The notes under the pieces were generated by a model that ran no database searches, had not been told where the DNA came from, and was given only the letters and a program-made list of their open reading frames with translations. Shown here in pieces: positions 54,465-63,116 of a stretch of 64,000 bases of DNA; the first letter of the stretch is position 1, and every line of letters begins with the position of its first letter. Source of the stretch: CAYZHM01 sp964478225 (GTDB taxonomy: Bacteria; Pseudomonadota; Alphaproteobacteria; Micavibrionales; Micavibrionaceae); contig CAYZHM010000002.1 of assembly GCA_964478225.1 (NCBI GenBank), positions 252,452 to 316,451 of the forward strand. Reading direction: 5' to 3'. The translations under genes and the position numbers were made by a program.

Positions 54465-55110
54465 CGGTGGCTTTGAATTTCTTTCTCAGGCGTTTGATAT
54501 GTGAGTCGATTGTGCGGTCGTCTACATAGATATTCTCACCATAAGCCTGATCAATCAACTGGTCGCGGTTTTTGACGTGGCCGGGGCGTGTGGCGAGGGC
54601 CTTGATTAACAGATATTCTGTGACGGTGAGGTCGACGGGCTTGTCTTTCCAGGTGCAGAGATGGCGGGCATCGTCCATGACAAGGCTGCCGCGGACAATT
54701 TTTTCGCTCTCTTTTTCCTCGCTGGTGCCGTTCAGAAGATTTTGACGACGAAGCAAAGTTTTGATGCGTTCAAGAAGGAGGCGTTGGGAAAAGGGTTTGG
54801 TGATGTAATCGTCGGCGCCCATGCGAAGGCCTAGAACTTGATCGACTTCGTCGTCCTTGGAGGTCAGGAAAATCACAGGAATATTGGATTTTTCACGCAG
54901 CTTTGTGAGGACTTCGATGCCGTCCATGCGGGGCATTTTGATGTCGAGCACTACGAGATCGGGCAGATTTTTGAGGAGCCCGTTGATGGCCTCTTCGCCG
55001 TCTTTGTAGGTTGTGACGGCGAAACCTTCAGCTTCTATCGCCATTGAGACGGAGGTTAGGATATTTCTATCGTCATCGACGAGCGCGATTTTTTGTGCAG
55101 TCATAAGCAT
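54403..55110 (-). CDS. chvI: Response regulator ChvI
   Basis: A 235-residue OmpR/PhoB-type regulator. The receiver domain (1-120) has the acidic pocket DDD, the phospho-Asp in VVLDIKMPRMDG, the Thr/Ser in FLTSKDDE and Lys in YITKPF. The winged-helix DNA-binding domain (about 135-235) includes VDLTVTEYLLIKALATRPG and RTIDSHIKRLRKKF. It is the partner of the overlapping ChvG. An AAGGAC ribosome site supports the first of two ATGs. Confidence 0.95.
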   Translation of the reverse strand: MLMTAQKIALVDDDRNILTSVSMAIEAEGFAVTTYKDGEEAINGLLKNLPDLVVLDIKMPRMDGIEVLTKLREKSNIPVIFLTSKDDEVDQVLGLRMGADDYITKPFSQRLLLERIKTLLRRQNLLNGTSEEKESEKIVRGSLVMDDARHLCTWKDKPVDLTVTEYLLIKALATRPGHVKNRDQLIDQAYGENIYVDDRTIDSHIKRLRKKFKATDEEFNHIETLYGVGYRYKEE

Positions 55111-55184
55111 GAGTTTACGTCCTTTTCAAAAGTATGGAAAGGATTTGAACGTGGATTTATGAAAGGCGTAGGGCAGGAATAAGG

Positions 55185-56483
55185 TCATTTTGTGGCGGCG
55201 GGAATATGAGCGGCGAGGTAGAGAGAGCCGGTGATGAGAATTTGTGCAGGCGGGTTGTTTTGGGCGATGTCTTGGATGGCGGATTTTACGGATATCGATA
55301 GTTTTGCCTGTGTGTTTAAGGATTTTTGTAAATCAGAGGCAGTGAGGGCGTGAGGTTCGCCGGGCATGTCGGTAAGGGTGAGGGATTTGATGTGTGGCAG
55401 AAGGGGTTTGAGAAAGGCGGCGGGGTCTTTATGGGCCATCATGCCGACGACGAGGTGTACGTCTTGGTTTAAGGTTTGTATGTGTGTGGCGAGCGCGTGG
55501 GCGGCATTTTCATTGTGGCCCCCGTCGTAAATGACATTCCATCCTTTTGGTATTATGTCTTTGAAGTTTTCAGTGACGTTTTGAAGCCTGCCGGGCCAGC
55601 GGGCGGTTTGCAATCCGGCGTGGATATGGTCGCTGCTGACGGGGCGAATCGGTTGCATGATTTCGATTGCAGCCAGGACTGATCCGGCGTTGGAAATCTG
55701 GTGTAAGCCAGGCAGGGCTGGGTTTTTGTATGAGGTTGGACCGTTTTGGAATTCAAAGGTGAATCCCTCAGCATGAGGGTCGGTGCGCCAGTGTGAGCCA
55801 CAGGCAAAAAGGGGTGAATTTTGGGATTCTGCAAATTTCTGGAATACAGATATGTCAATGTTTTGCGGGCCGATTATGACCGGTGTGCCGGGTTTCATGA
55901 TGCCACATTTTTCAGAAGCGATGGCCTCCAGGGTATCGCCCAGAAATTCCATATGGTCGTACGCTATTGTTGTGATGATGCTTGCGGCGGCGGTTGGGAT
56001 GATGTTGGTGCAATCGAGGCGGCCGCCAAGACCAACTTCGAGCAGGAGGATATCGGCGGGAGTGCGTGAGAATGCGGCGAAGGCGATGGCAGTGGTGATT
56101 TCAAAGAAGGTGATATCGTTGCCCTCGTTGAGGCGTAATGCTTCATCGATCAAGTTTTCGAGGGTTGTATCGTCGATTTCTTGTCCTGCGAGAACGATGC
56201 GTTCGTTGAATTTGTGTAGGTGTGGCGAGGTGTAGGCGTGAACGAGGTAGCCGGCGGCCTCGTAGATGGCGCGGAGCATGGTGATGGTCGAGCCTTTGCC
56301 GTTGGTGCCGGCGACGTGAATTGTAGGGGGAAGATTTTGCTGCGGGTTGCCAAATTTTTGCAGCAAATCAATGTAAGGTTTGCGGAAAGCCAGTTCCATG
56401 CGTTTGCCGCGATTCAGGTTATAAAGCGCGTGGAGTTTGTCTTCGAGGGTTTGCTGCGGGTGTTTGAGGTCGCTGGCGTACAT
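55185..56483 (-). CDS. folC: Folylpolyglutamate synthase / dihydrofolate synthase
   Basis: A 432-residue Mur-ligase-type enzyme that adds glutamate to folates. The P-loop is VAGTNGKGSTITMLRA; YTSPHLHKFNERI, LLEVGLGGRLDCTN and the second-domain GGHNENAAHAL are all family marks. The gene follows accD with no gap, the common order in this class. Confidence 0.95.
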   Translation of the reverse strand: MYASDLKHPQQTLEDKLHALYNLNRGKRMELAFRKPYIDLLQKFGNPQQNLPPTIHVAGTNGKGSTITMLRAIYEAAGYLVHAYTSPHLHKFNERIVLAGQEIDDTTLENLIDEALRLNEGNDITFFEITTAIAFAAFSRTPADILLLEVGLGGRLDCTNIIPTAAASIITTIAYDHMEFLGDTLEAIASEKCGIMKPGTPVIIGPQNIDISVFQKFAESQNSPLFACGSHWRTDPHAEGFTFEFQNGPTSYKNPALPGLHQISNAGSVLAAIEIMQPIRPVSSDHIHAGLQTARWPGRLQNVTENFKDIIPKGWNVIYDGGHNENAAHALATHIQTLNQDVHLVVGMMAHKDPAAFLKPLLPHIKSLTLTDMPGEPHALTASDLQKSLNTQAKLSISVKSAIQDIAQNNPPAQILITGSLYLAAHIPAATK

Positions 56484-57362
56484 CTACGCGGCTTTTTTGC
56501 GGCCGTTTTTCTTTTTGCCGCTCATGAGGATATTCAAGATGCGGCTTAAAGTTTCATGGAGTTCCGCGCGCGGTGTGACCATATCGACCATGCCATGGGC
56601 GAGGAGATATTCAGCGGTTTGGAAATCATCAGGCAATGTTTCACGTACTGTTTCCTCGATGACGCGGCGACCTGCGAAGCCGATTGTTGCACCGGGTTCG
56701 GCGATGTGAATGTCTCCGACCATCGCAAAGGAAGCACTGACGCCGCCGGTTGTGGGGTCGATGAGCAGGACGATATAAGGCAAGCCAGCATCTTTAACCA
56801 TTTCAACGCCGATAATTGTGCGCGGCATCTGCAGCAAAGAGAGCATGCCTTCTTGCATGCGGGCGCCGCCGGACGATGGAATCGTGATTAGAGCGGATTT
56901 GGTTTTGACGGCCTCTTCGGCGGCTTTGACGATGCCCTCGCCGACGGCCATGCCCATAGAGCCGCCCATGAAGCTGAAATTAAAGGCGGCGATGACCACG
57001 TTTTGTCCGCCGATTGTGCCTTTGGCGATCGTGATGGCGTCTTTATGGCCGCTTTTTTGCTGGGATTCTTTCAGGCGATCTGTGTATTTTTTGCGGTCTT
57101 TGAATTTCAAAGGATCGAGGGGGGCAGAGGGGCCTTCGATTTTTTTGTATGAACCCCCATCGAAGAGCATTTCAAGGCGCTTCTTGACGGGAATGCGGAG
57201 GTGGTGGCCGCAGTGATAGCAAACATTGTGCTTTTCCTCGAGGTCGCGTGTGAAGAGCATGCCTTCGCAGCCCGGGCATTTTTGCCAGAGGTTGTCAGGA
57301 ACGTCTTTTTGCTCGACAAGCGAGCGAATACGCGGGCGGATGAGGTTTGAGAGCCAATTCAT
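56484..57362 (-). CDS. accD: Acetyl-CoA carboxylase carboxyltransferase subunit beta
   Basis: This 292-residue subunit transfers carboxyl to acetyl-CoA for fatty acid synthesis, with AccA. The N-terminal zinc finger has four cysteines (CPGCEGM and CYHCGHH). The crotonase-like core carries GTIGGQNVVIAAFNFSFMGGSMG in part, IPSSGGARMQEG and VSASFAMVGDIHIAEPGATIGFAG in part. It has the short basic C-terminal tail KKNGRKKAA. It lies 33 bases after trpA. Confidence 0.97.
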   Translation of the reverse strand: MNWLSNLIRPRIRSLVEQKDVPDNLWQKCPGCEGMLFTRDLEEKHNVCYHCGHHLRIPVKKRLEMLFDGGSYKKIEGPSAPLDPLKFKDRKKYTDRLKESQQKSGHKDAITIAKGTIGGQNVVIAAFNFSFMGGSMGMAVGEGIVKAAEEAVKTKSALITIPSSGGARMQEGMLSLLQMPRTIIGVEMVKDAGLPYIVLLIDPTTGGVSASFAMVGDIHIAEPGATIGFAGRRVIEETVRETLPDDFQTAEYLLAHGMVDMVTPRAELHETLSRILNILMSGKKKNGRKKAA

Positions 57363-57395
57363 AGGGGCAAATCTAGTCCTTTGCGGGGGTCAAAG

Positions 57396-58196
57396 TCAAG
57401 CGCTCAGGGTCTTGAGGGCGGTGGATAAATTTTTGACCTGATCTTCAATTTTTGTAATTAAATCAGGGCTGTTTTGGTGATCGGCCACGGTTTGGACGAT
57501 GGAAGAGCCGACAACGACGCCATCGGCGATTTTACCTATGGAGGCCGCATCTTCCGGGGTTTTGATGCCAAATCCGACCGCGATGGGGAGATCGGTGTGT
57601 TTACGGATTTGATCGATATGGGCCTTGATTTTGCTTGGGTCGGGCTTGGCGGCGCCCGTCACGCCGGTGATCGAAACGTAGTAAAGAAAGCCAGTTGCGC
57701 CTTGCAGGATGGTTTTTAGACGCGTTTCATCGGTTGTGGGGGTGATGAGGCGGATGAAATCAAGGCCTTTTGCCGCGGCGAGGCGCTGGAACTCCGATGA
57801 CTCTTCGGGAGGGAGGTCAACCATGATGATGCCATCGACGCCCGCGTCAATTGAATCGGAAATGAACCGCTCATATCCGTACGTAAAAACCGGGTTGGTA
57901 TAGCCCATAAGCACGATGGGTGTATGGGTGTTCTTTTTACGGAATCCGGTCACCATTTCGAGTGTATTAGAGAGACTCGAGTCAGCGTTCAGCGCGCGTG
58001 TATTGGCAGCCTGTATCACAGAACCGTCAGCCATGGGGTCGGTGAATGGAACACCCAGTTCGATCAAGTCAGCTCCTGCGTTTGGGAGTGTATCGAAAAT
58101 CGAAACGCTGCGGTTTTTATCGGGATCTCCGGCTGTAATAAAGGTGATTAATGCAGGGTGTTTAATTTGAGAAAAAAGAGATTTTATGCGGCTCAT
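57396..58196 (-). CDS. trpA: Tryptophan synthase alpha subunit
   Basis: A 266-residue TIM barrel that cleaves indole-3-glycerol phosphate. The catalytic Glu is in LIELGVPFTDPMADG and the Asp in GVDGIIMVDLPPEES. The phosphate-binding loops YYVSITGVTGA and VGFGIKTPEDA are intact. It starts three bases after the GyrI-like gene and is thereby separated from its partner trpB, an unusual layout. Confidence 0.97.
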   Translation of the reverse strand: MSRIKSLFSQIKHPALITFITAGDPDKNRSVSIFDTLPNAGADLIELGVPFTDPMADGSVIQAANTRALNADSSLSNTLEMVTGFRKKNTHTPIVLMGYTNPVFTYGYERFISDSIDAGVDGIIMVDLPPEESSEFQRLAAAKGLDFIRLITPTTDETRLKTILQGATGFLYYVSITGVTGAAKPDPSKIKAHIDQIRKHTDLPIAVGFGIKTPEDAASIGKIADGVVVGSSIVQTVADHQNSPDLITKIEDQVKNLSTALKTLSA

Positions 58197-58199
58197 GAC

Positions 58200-58685
58200 T
58201 TAATTCTCCTTGATGCCAATATGCAAAAGGATTTCGTGTACGCCTTCTTCAAAAAAGCGGGGGCCGTAGAGTTCAAAATCGGTTCGGTAGGCGCGTGCTA
58301 AATCGCCTTCCCAGACGGAGCGCCATGACTCGATCAAGGCCCGCGGTTGACTCCCTTTTGCGCTGAGGACGGCGTAAGGGCCGGCCTGGCATTCAATATG
58401 ATGGAAATTATTTAATTCTTCTGATTCCGTGACCCGGTGGCCGAGCGTGTAGCGGTAAGGCTTAGTGTGATCGCCTTCATAATCCGAATAGACGGCGTAG
58501 ATGATGTTGTTTTCTTTGTTTGGGATTTTTTGGCCGATTTGTTCTTTGAAGAAGCGTTCCCAGAGGGCATTGATGTCTTCGGAGGCCTTTTGATTGTTGG
58601 TGAGGACTGAGATTCCGCAGACTGTGAACGGTTCTATATCGGTGAGCGCGGCTTTGACCTGGTATTGAAGAGTTTCCGTGCTCAT
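58200..58685 (-). CDS. GyrI-like / AraC effector-binding domain protein inside the trp cluster
   Basis: A 161-residue single-domain protein. FTVCGISVLTNNQKASEDINALWERF, partly quoted, is the usual N-terminal repeat of the GyrI/AraC-type effector-binding fold. YAVYSDYEGDHTKPYRYTLGHRV and the closing FELYGPRFFEEGVHEILLHIGI complete it, including the conserved Glu near the pocket. It has no DNA-binding domain, so it is a stand-alone ligand binder or cyclopropanoid hydrolase-like protein. ATGA overlap with trpB and a three-base gap to trpA show it is a full operon member. Role in tryptophan synthesis is unknown. Confidence 0.8.
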   Translation of the reverse strand: MSTETLQYQVKAALTDIEPFTVCGISVLTNNQKASEDINALWERFFKEQIGQKIPNKENNIIYAVYSDYEGDHTKPYRYTLGHRVTESEELNNFHHIECQAGPYAVLSAKGSQPRALIESWRSVWEGDLARAYRTDFELYGPRFFEEGVHEILLHIGIKEN

Positions 58686-59908
58686 AGTTTTACCCCGAGT
58701 TTTTCAGCCACCGTGAAAATGTCTTTGTCGCCGCGGCCGCAAAGATTCATAACGAGGATATTGTCTTTGGGCAGTGTGGGGGCAAGTTTTATGACGTGAG
58801 CAAAAGCATGCGAGGGTTCCAATGCGGGGATAATGCCCTCGAGTTTGGCCATGAGTTTGAAGGCCTCAAGGGCTTCATCATCCGTGACCGAAACATAATT
58901 CACGCGGCCTTGTTCAAAGAGCCAGGCGTGTTCGGGGCCGATGCCGGGATAATCAAGACCGGCAGAGATAGAGTGCGCTTCCTGGATCTGGCCGTCTTCG
59001 TTTTGCAGGAAATAAGATTTCATGCCGTGGAGGATGCCGGGTTTTCCGCCGGTTAGGGAAGCGGCGTGCTGCTCGGTGTCAACGCCGTGGCCACCGGCTT
59101 CGACGCCGAACATTTGGACGTCTGCGTCATCGAGGAAGGGATGGAAAAGGCCCATGGCGTTTGAGCCGCCGCCGATGCAGGCGACCAGAGAATCCGGCAG
59201 GCGGCCTTCACGTTCCAGCATTTGTTCGCGGGTTTCCTTGCCGATGACGGATTGAAAATCGCGGACCATTTCGGGATAAGGATGCGGGCCGGCGACGGTG
59301 CCGATCAAATAGTATGTGTCGTGTACGTTCGTGACCCAGTCGCGCAGGGCTTCGTTCATCGCGTCCTTAAGGGAAGCGGAGCCAGTTTTGACGGGGCGGA
59401 CTTCCGCGCCGAGTAATTTCATGCGAAAGACGTTGGGGGCTTGGCGCTCGATATCTTTGGCGCCCATGAAGACCGTGCAAGGGATTTTAAAGAGCGCGCA
59501 GACGGTGGCGGTGGCGACGCCGTGCTGCCCGGCTCCGGTTTCGGCGATAATTCTCGTTTTGCCCATGCGGCGGGCGAGAAGAACCTGGCCGATGCAGTGA
59601 TTGATTTTATGGGCGCCGGTATGGTTGAGTTCGTCGCGCTTGAAGTAAATTTTTGCGCCGCCGAGGTGCTTGGTTGTTTCTTCGGCGTAATAAAGCGGAC
59701 TTGGGCGGCCGATATAATCCTTGCATAGTGCGTCAAATTCATCCCAGAAGGCCGGGTCATTTTTTGCCGCCTTCCATGCATCACCAACATTCAAGATAAG
59801 AGGCATCAGAGTCTCAGGGATGAAGCGACCGCCAAAAGTCCCAAAATGGCCCGATTCATTCGGGGCAGCGCGTAGCGTATTAGAACTGATTTTTTCGCCT
59901 TTTCTCAT
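58682..59908 (-). CDS. trpB: Tryptophan synthase beta subunit
   Basis: A 408-residue PLP enzyme that joins indole and serine to give tryptophan. The PLP lysine lies in ELNHTGAHKINHCIG, the phosphate loop is CIGGGSNAMG, and the ammonia/indole tunnel residues around GRFIPETLMP are present. TrpB1-type length. The ATG is 46 bases after trpF. The stop overlaps the GyrI-like gene. Confidence 0.97.
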   Translation of the reverse strand: MRKGEKISSNTLRAAPNESGHFGTFGGRFIPETLMPLILNVGDAWKAAKNDPAFWDEFDALCKDYIGRPSPLYYAEETTKHLGGAKIYFKRDELNHTGAHKINHCIGQVLLARRMGKTRIIAETGAGQHGVATATVCALFKIPCTVFMGAKDIERQAPNVFRMKLLGAEVRPVKTGSASLKDAMNEALRDWVTNVHDTYYLIGTVAGPHPYPEMVRDFQSVIGKETREQMLEREGRLPDSLVACIGGGSNAMGLFHPFLDDADVQMFGVEAGGHGVDTEQHAASLTGGKPGILHGMKSYFLQNEDGQIQEAHSISAGLDYPGIGPEHAWLFEQGRVNYVSVTDDEALEAFKLMAKLEGIIPALEPSHAFAHVIKLAPTLPKDNILVMNLCGRGDKDIFTVAEKLGVKL

Positions 59909-59954
59909 GGTATTTTAAAGCTCTGTGATCCTTTGACTGTGTGAGAGACGCACT

Positions 59955-60587
59955 TTAACTTATTGATTTTACTGTGGCAATAAATTGTTTGATCCGTTCT
60001 GCGTCTTTTATACCCTTTGCGCTTTCCACCCCTGATGAAACGTCGACAATATCGGGTTTTAAGAGGGAGAGTCCACCCTGTATATTTTGGGTGTTTAATC
60101 CCCCGGAGAGCATCCAGCGTTTCGAAATTTTAAGGTTCTTGAGAAGCGTCCAATCGAATGTTTGACCGGTTCCGCCGAACTCGTTTTTCACTTTTGTGTC
60201 GAACAAAATGATGTCAGATGCATCCTCAAGGGGTGCAAGATTTTGGAGATCGCTTTCATTTTCGACGCTGATGGATTTGATGATGGGCAAGCCAAATTTG
60301 GTTTTTATTTCGGAAATACGTGTTGGGGATTCATTGCCGTGAAGTTGGAGGATGGTTAAGGGTGCTTTTTCCAAAATCTCCATGATCTCTTTATCCGTTG
60401 CATTAACGACGAGACCGACGGCGTGAATACCGGATGGAATATTTTTGATTAATTCGCCTGCCGTACGTGGATCAACGTAGCGTGGTGAAGACGGATAGAA
60501 AACAAAACCGATATAGCTGGCTCCGGCTGTGATTGCAGCTTGAAGATTTTCGATGTCTTTAATCCCGCAGATTTTGACCTCGGTCAT
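59955..60587 (-). CDS. trpF: Phosphoribosylanthranilate isomerase
   Basis: A 210-residue TIM barrel for the third step of tryptophan synthesis. The catalytic Cys is in VKICGIKD near the N terminus and the Asp in IILFDTKV. The phosphate loops MLSGGLN and VDVSSGVESAKGIKD are present. Its start overlaps the alpha/beta hydrolase stop by four bases. Confidence 0.96.
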   Translation of the reverse strand: MTEVKICGIKDIENLQAAITAGASYIGFVFYPSSPRYVDPRTAGELIKNIPSGIHAVGLVVNATDKEIMEILEKAPLTILQLHGNESPTRISEIKTKFGLPIIKSISVENESDLQNLAPLEDASDIILFDTKVKNEFGGTGQTFDWTLLKNLKISKRWMLSGGLNTQNIQGGLSLLKPDIVDVSSGVESAKGIKDAERIKQFIATVKSIS

Positions 60588-61357
60588 GCAGAGGTATCCC
60601 TGATGAAACTTAGTATAGAGTTATAGCATTTTTCAGGCTGATCGATCATTGGCCAGTGGCCGCCATCTATGCCTAGCGTTGGTTGGCCGTTTGTTTCAAT
60701 GACAGCGACGCTGTCGCCGGACCAGCTTTGGCGCCCGTAGATGTAGAGCTTTGGGAGATCAAGGGCCAGGTAGCGCGCGCCGGATTTTTCCTTGCCGCTG
60801 TACGCGTACGTTTCCTGGGCGAAGTTGTAGATGGTTGTGGCGTCGGCGAAATTAAGGCTGGCGATGTAGCTCATAAGAGCCGGAAAGGCCTGGGCGTAGT
60901 TAAAGAATGTGTCGGTGAAGATTTTCATGACGGTTTGGGGTGTGACGGCTGTGAGGCGCTGGGCGACTTCTGGGGCAAGGACGATGGTGCCGTCGATGCT
61001 GATGAGGGATTTGATCATATTTGCGTTGCCCATGAGGTGGCATAGTTCTGTGGCTACGATGCCCGACATAGAATGGCCGACGAGATGGACGGGGCGGTTT
61101 GATGAAAGGGCTGGAATAAGTTTAGCCAGAATTTGCGTCAGCTCTTTTATAGATTGGCAATCGCCACGGGCGGGGCTGGCGCCGAAACCGGGAAAGTCAG
61201 GGGCATAGAGATTAAAGGGTTCGTCTTTGAGTAGATCGAACGCATGGCGAAAGCTGAGGCTGGATTCGCCAAGCCCGTGGAGGAGCCATATGTCGGCTTT
61301 GGCTTCAGGTTTGGTGAGAGAGCGGATGTAAATATTATCGTGGGTGATGATTTTCAT
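60584..61357 (-). CDS. Alpha/beta hydrolase
   Basis: A 257-residue alpha/beta hydrolase-fold enzyme. The nucleophile elbow is LVGHSMSGIVATE, the oxyanion region WLLHGLGESSLSFRHAF, the late acid probably in the IYGRQSWSGD stretch and the His in IDGGHWPM. Substrate unknown; the fold covers esterases, C-C hydrolases and thioesterases. It is wedged between pyrF and trpF with four-base overlaps on both sides, so it is made together with pyrimidine and tryptophan enzymes. Confidence 0.88.
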   Translation of the reverse strand: MKIITHDNIYIRSLTKPEAKADIWLLHGLGESSLSFRHAFDLLKDEPFNLYAPDFPGFGASPARGDCQSIKELTQILAKLIPALSSNRPVHLVGHSMSGIVATELCHLMGNANMIKSLISIDGTIVLAPEVAQRLTAVTPQTVMKIFTDTFFNYAQAFPALMSYIASLNFADATTIYNFAQETYAYSGKEKSGARYLALDLPKLYIYGRQSWSGDSVAVIETNGQPTLGIDGGHWPMIDQPEKCYNSILSFIRDTSA

Positions 61358-62088
61358 GCGATTTCATCTAAAAGCATTTTTAAAGCAGTGGCTATGTCTC
61401 CAATTGCTGCAGATTTTGTTAAAGGCCTACCTATAACCAGATGCGTAGCCCCTAGATCCAAGGCCTCTTTCGGTGTCATGGTTCTTTCTTGATCGTCCGA
61501 GAGCTTGTAATAGGTGGGACGTATGCCTGGTACCATGAGGATAAAGTCTTTGCCGCATTCTTTACGTAGGACTTCTATTTCGTGGGCTGAGCACACAACG
61601 CCATCTAATCCAGATTCCTGGGCTAAATTTGCTAAGCTTAGAACTTGGTCTTTTAATGTTTCTTTATGGCCCGCCCCATTTATTTTACATAATCCAATAT
61701 CCTCAAGCTTGGTTTCCGTCATGCTGGTTAAAATGGTGACAGCTAGAATTTTGGATTGATTGCTTCCGCGTCCTTCTACTGCTGCTTCCATCATATCCCT
61801 TCCTCCTAATGCGTGGATATTCAGATAGGCCGGGTCTAAGTTTTCACAAACAGTCCAAACTGCACTTTTTACAGTGTTTGGAATATCGTGAAATTTTAAA
61901 TCTATAAATATGGGTGCGGTAGGATATTTTTCTTTGATGCCCTTTACGCCTTGAGGCCCAAAGGTATTAATAAATTCCATACCAAATTTTAGTCCCTGAC
62001 CTTCTGCGGCCATGGCATTTGCTATTTTTTCTGCGTGAGGCAGAGAAACAGTATCTATAGCACAAAAAATTTTGGGTTCTGTTGTCAT
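61354..62088 (-). CDS. pyrF: Orotidine 5'-phosphate decarboxylase
   Basis: A 244-residue TIM barrel that makes UMP. The catalytic block is PIFIDLKFHDIPNTV with Lys and Asp in place. The phosphate loop is MVPGIRP and the end VIGRPLTKSA. The frame is open to a TTG at 62124; the ATG at 62088 fits the family N terminus. The gene carries one copy of the 16-base word in frame at 61682-61697. Confidence 0.96.
   Translation of the reverse strand: MTTEPKIFCAIDTVSLPHAEKIANAMAAEGQGLKFGMEFINTFGPQGVKGIKEKYPTAPIFIDLKFHDIPNTVKSAVWTVCENLDPAYLNIHALGGRDMMEAAVEGRGSNQSKILAVTILTSMTETKLEDIGLCKINGAGHKETLKDQVLSLANLAQESGLDGVVCSAHEIEVLRKECGKDFILMVPGIRPTYYKLSDDQERTMTPKEALDLGATHLVIGRPLTKSAAIGDIATALKMLLDEIA
61682..61697 (-). 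repeat. 16-base repeated word, copy 3 (inside pyrF)
   Basis: The minus strand reads TTGGATTATGTAAAAT; here the frame encodes G-L-C-K-I, different from the frame used in serB. A 12-base partial match (ATTATGTAAAAT) also spans the lapA start codon at about 62453-62464. Confidence 0.6.
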
Positions 62089-62124
62089 AGGGTCTGTCTT
62101 ATAAGAAGGTGAGCGGTTTGGCAA

Positions 62125-62454
62125 TTATTTTGCGGGGAGAGAGGGAAAGAAATCTGCGGAGTGGTCGGTTGATTCTTTGTAATTTTGGTTTGTTTCGAGC
62201 TTTTTTTCCAGTTCGCGAATATGGCGGCGTGCAACGCGTTTTTCGCGGCGGACTTTACCGTCATTCAACCAGACGGTTGTTGCTCCTATGAAAAACCCTA
62301 AGGCGAGCGCCACAAGCAGGGGCACATGAAGAGGGAGATTTAAAGGGGGATGGAGCGGGCTCCAGGTTAATTCGATGGTTTGTGCATTCATGACGGCGAA
62401 AGCACCGATTGTGATTGTTATGAGGAAGCCAAAGAACGTGCGGATTGCATTCAT
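62125..62454 (-). CDS. lapA: LapA-domain (DUF1049) membrane protein
   Basis: A 109-residue protein with two membrane segments (about 5-22 and 44-62) and a basic, helical cytoplasmic tail (RREKRVARRHIRELEKKLE). This is the LapA/YciS plan; in enterics LapA works with LapB in lipopolysaccharide regulation, and in Alphaproteobacteria the gene regularly sits between ihfB and pyrF. It is unrelated to the adhesin also named LapA. Confidence 0.85.
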   Translation of the reverse strand: MNAIRTFFGFLITITIGAFAVMNAQTIELTWSPLHPPLNLPLHVPLLVALALGFFIGATTVWLNDGKVRREKRVARRHIRELEKKLETNQNYKESTDHSADFFPSLPAK

Positions 62455-62535
62455 TTTACATAATTCTAAATGTTTAGACTCACGGCTTTGGTTGGGGGCG
62501 ATAGTTTAATTGCACTGAGTTTTCAGCCGTTAAAA

Positions 62536-62838
62536 TTAATCGTCTAAACCGCTGCCGGTGCCACCGTTTAGCCGGTCACGCAGAGCTTTTCCTGTTTTGA
62601 AAAAGGGCAAACGTTTGGCGTCCACGACAACGGATTCGCCAGTGCGTGGGTTGCGGCCTGTACGGGCTTCGCGTTCTTTGACGGAGAAAGCTCCAAAACC
62701 TCGGAGTTCTACTCGGTTTCCAGATGCAAGGGCTTTGGTTATTTCATCAAAAATTGTGTCGACGATCTTTTCAACATCGCGCAGATACAAATGCGGATTT
62801 TTTTCCGATATACGCTGGATCAATTCCGATTTTGTCAT
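62536..62838 (-). CDS. ihfB: Integration host factor subunit beta
   Basis: A 100-residue DNA-bending protein of the HU/IHF family that pairs with IhfA. Marks include TKSELIQRISEKNPHLYLRDVE-like N terminus (quoted in part), RGFGAFSVKEREARTGRNPRTGE with the Pro-containing arm that intercalates DNA, and FFKTGKALRDRLN. It lies downstream of rpsA with about 280 bases between, the classic order. Confidence 0.96.
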   Translation of the reverse strand: MTKSELIQRISEKNPHLYLRDVEKIVDTIFDEITKALASGNRVELRGFGAFSVKEREARTGRNPRTGESVVVDAKRLPFFKTGKALRDRLNGGTGSGLDD

Positions 62839-63068
62839 GGCCGTTCCTTTTCCTGTGGTGTGTGCGTCACTATCTTAAATCGTTTATATCACGGTTGCCA
62901 GCTCATGCACAAAAGAGGCAAAAATTTATCCGTATTCCACACCTTACCGAAAATTGATTAAACCTTCTTGTTATCCTCAAAGATTGCCCTATGCGCCAGG
63001 GAGCGTCAAGTAAAACTGTTGGGGGCGTGCGGTCTGCCCCCTTGTTTCATATTGTTTTTTTACAAAAA
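62839..63068. other. Spacer between rpsA terminator and ihfB
   Basis: About 230 bases that must hold the ihfB promoter on the minus strand. I saw no convincing -35/-10 pair, RNA gene or repeat in it. Confidence 0.4.
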
Positions 63069-63094
63069 AAGCCGGGTTTTGAGACCCGGCTTTT
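63069..63094 (-). terminator. Intrinsic terminator of rpsA
   Basis: The 7-bp stem GCCGGGT (63071-63077) / ACCCGGC (63084-63090) has a six-base loop and is flanked by A-runs and T-runs, so on the minus strand it ends in TTTTTTT. It lies 27 bases after the rpsA stop and could also act in the other direction. Confidence 0.9.
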
Positions 63095-63116
63095 TAAATT
63101 TTAGCTTATGGCAGGC

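Noticed and set aside
59909..59954. Tryptophan leader peptide or attenuator before trpB
   Set aside because: The 46-base gap contains no run of Trp codons and no terminator/antiterminator pair.
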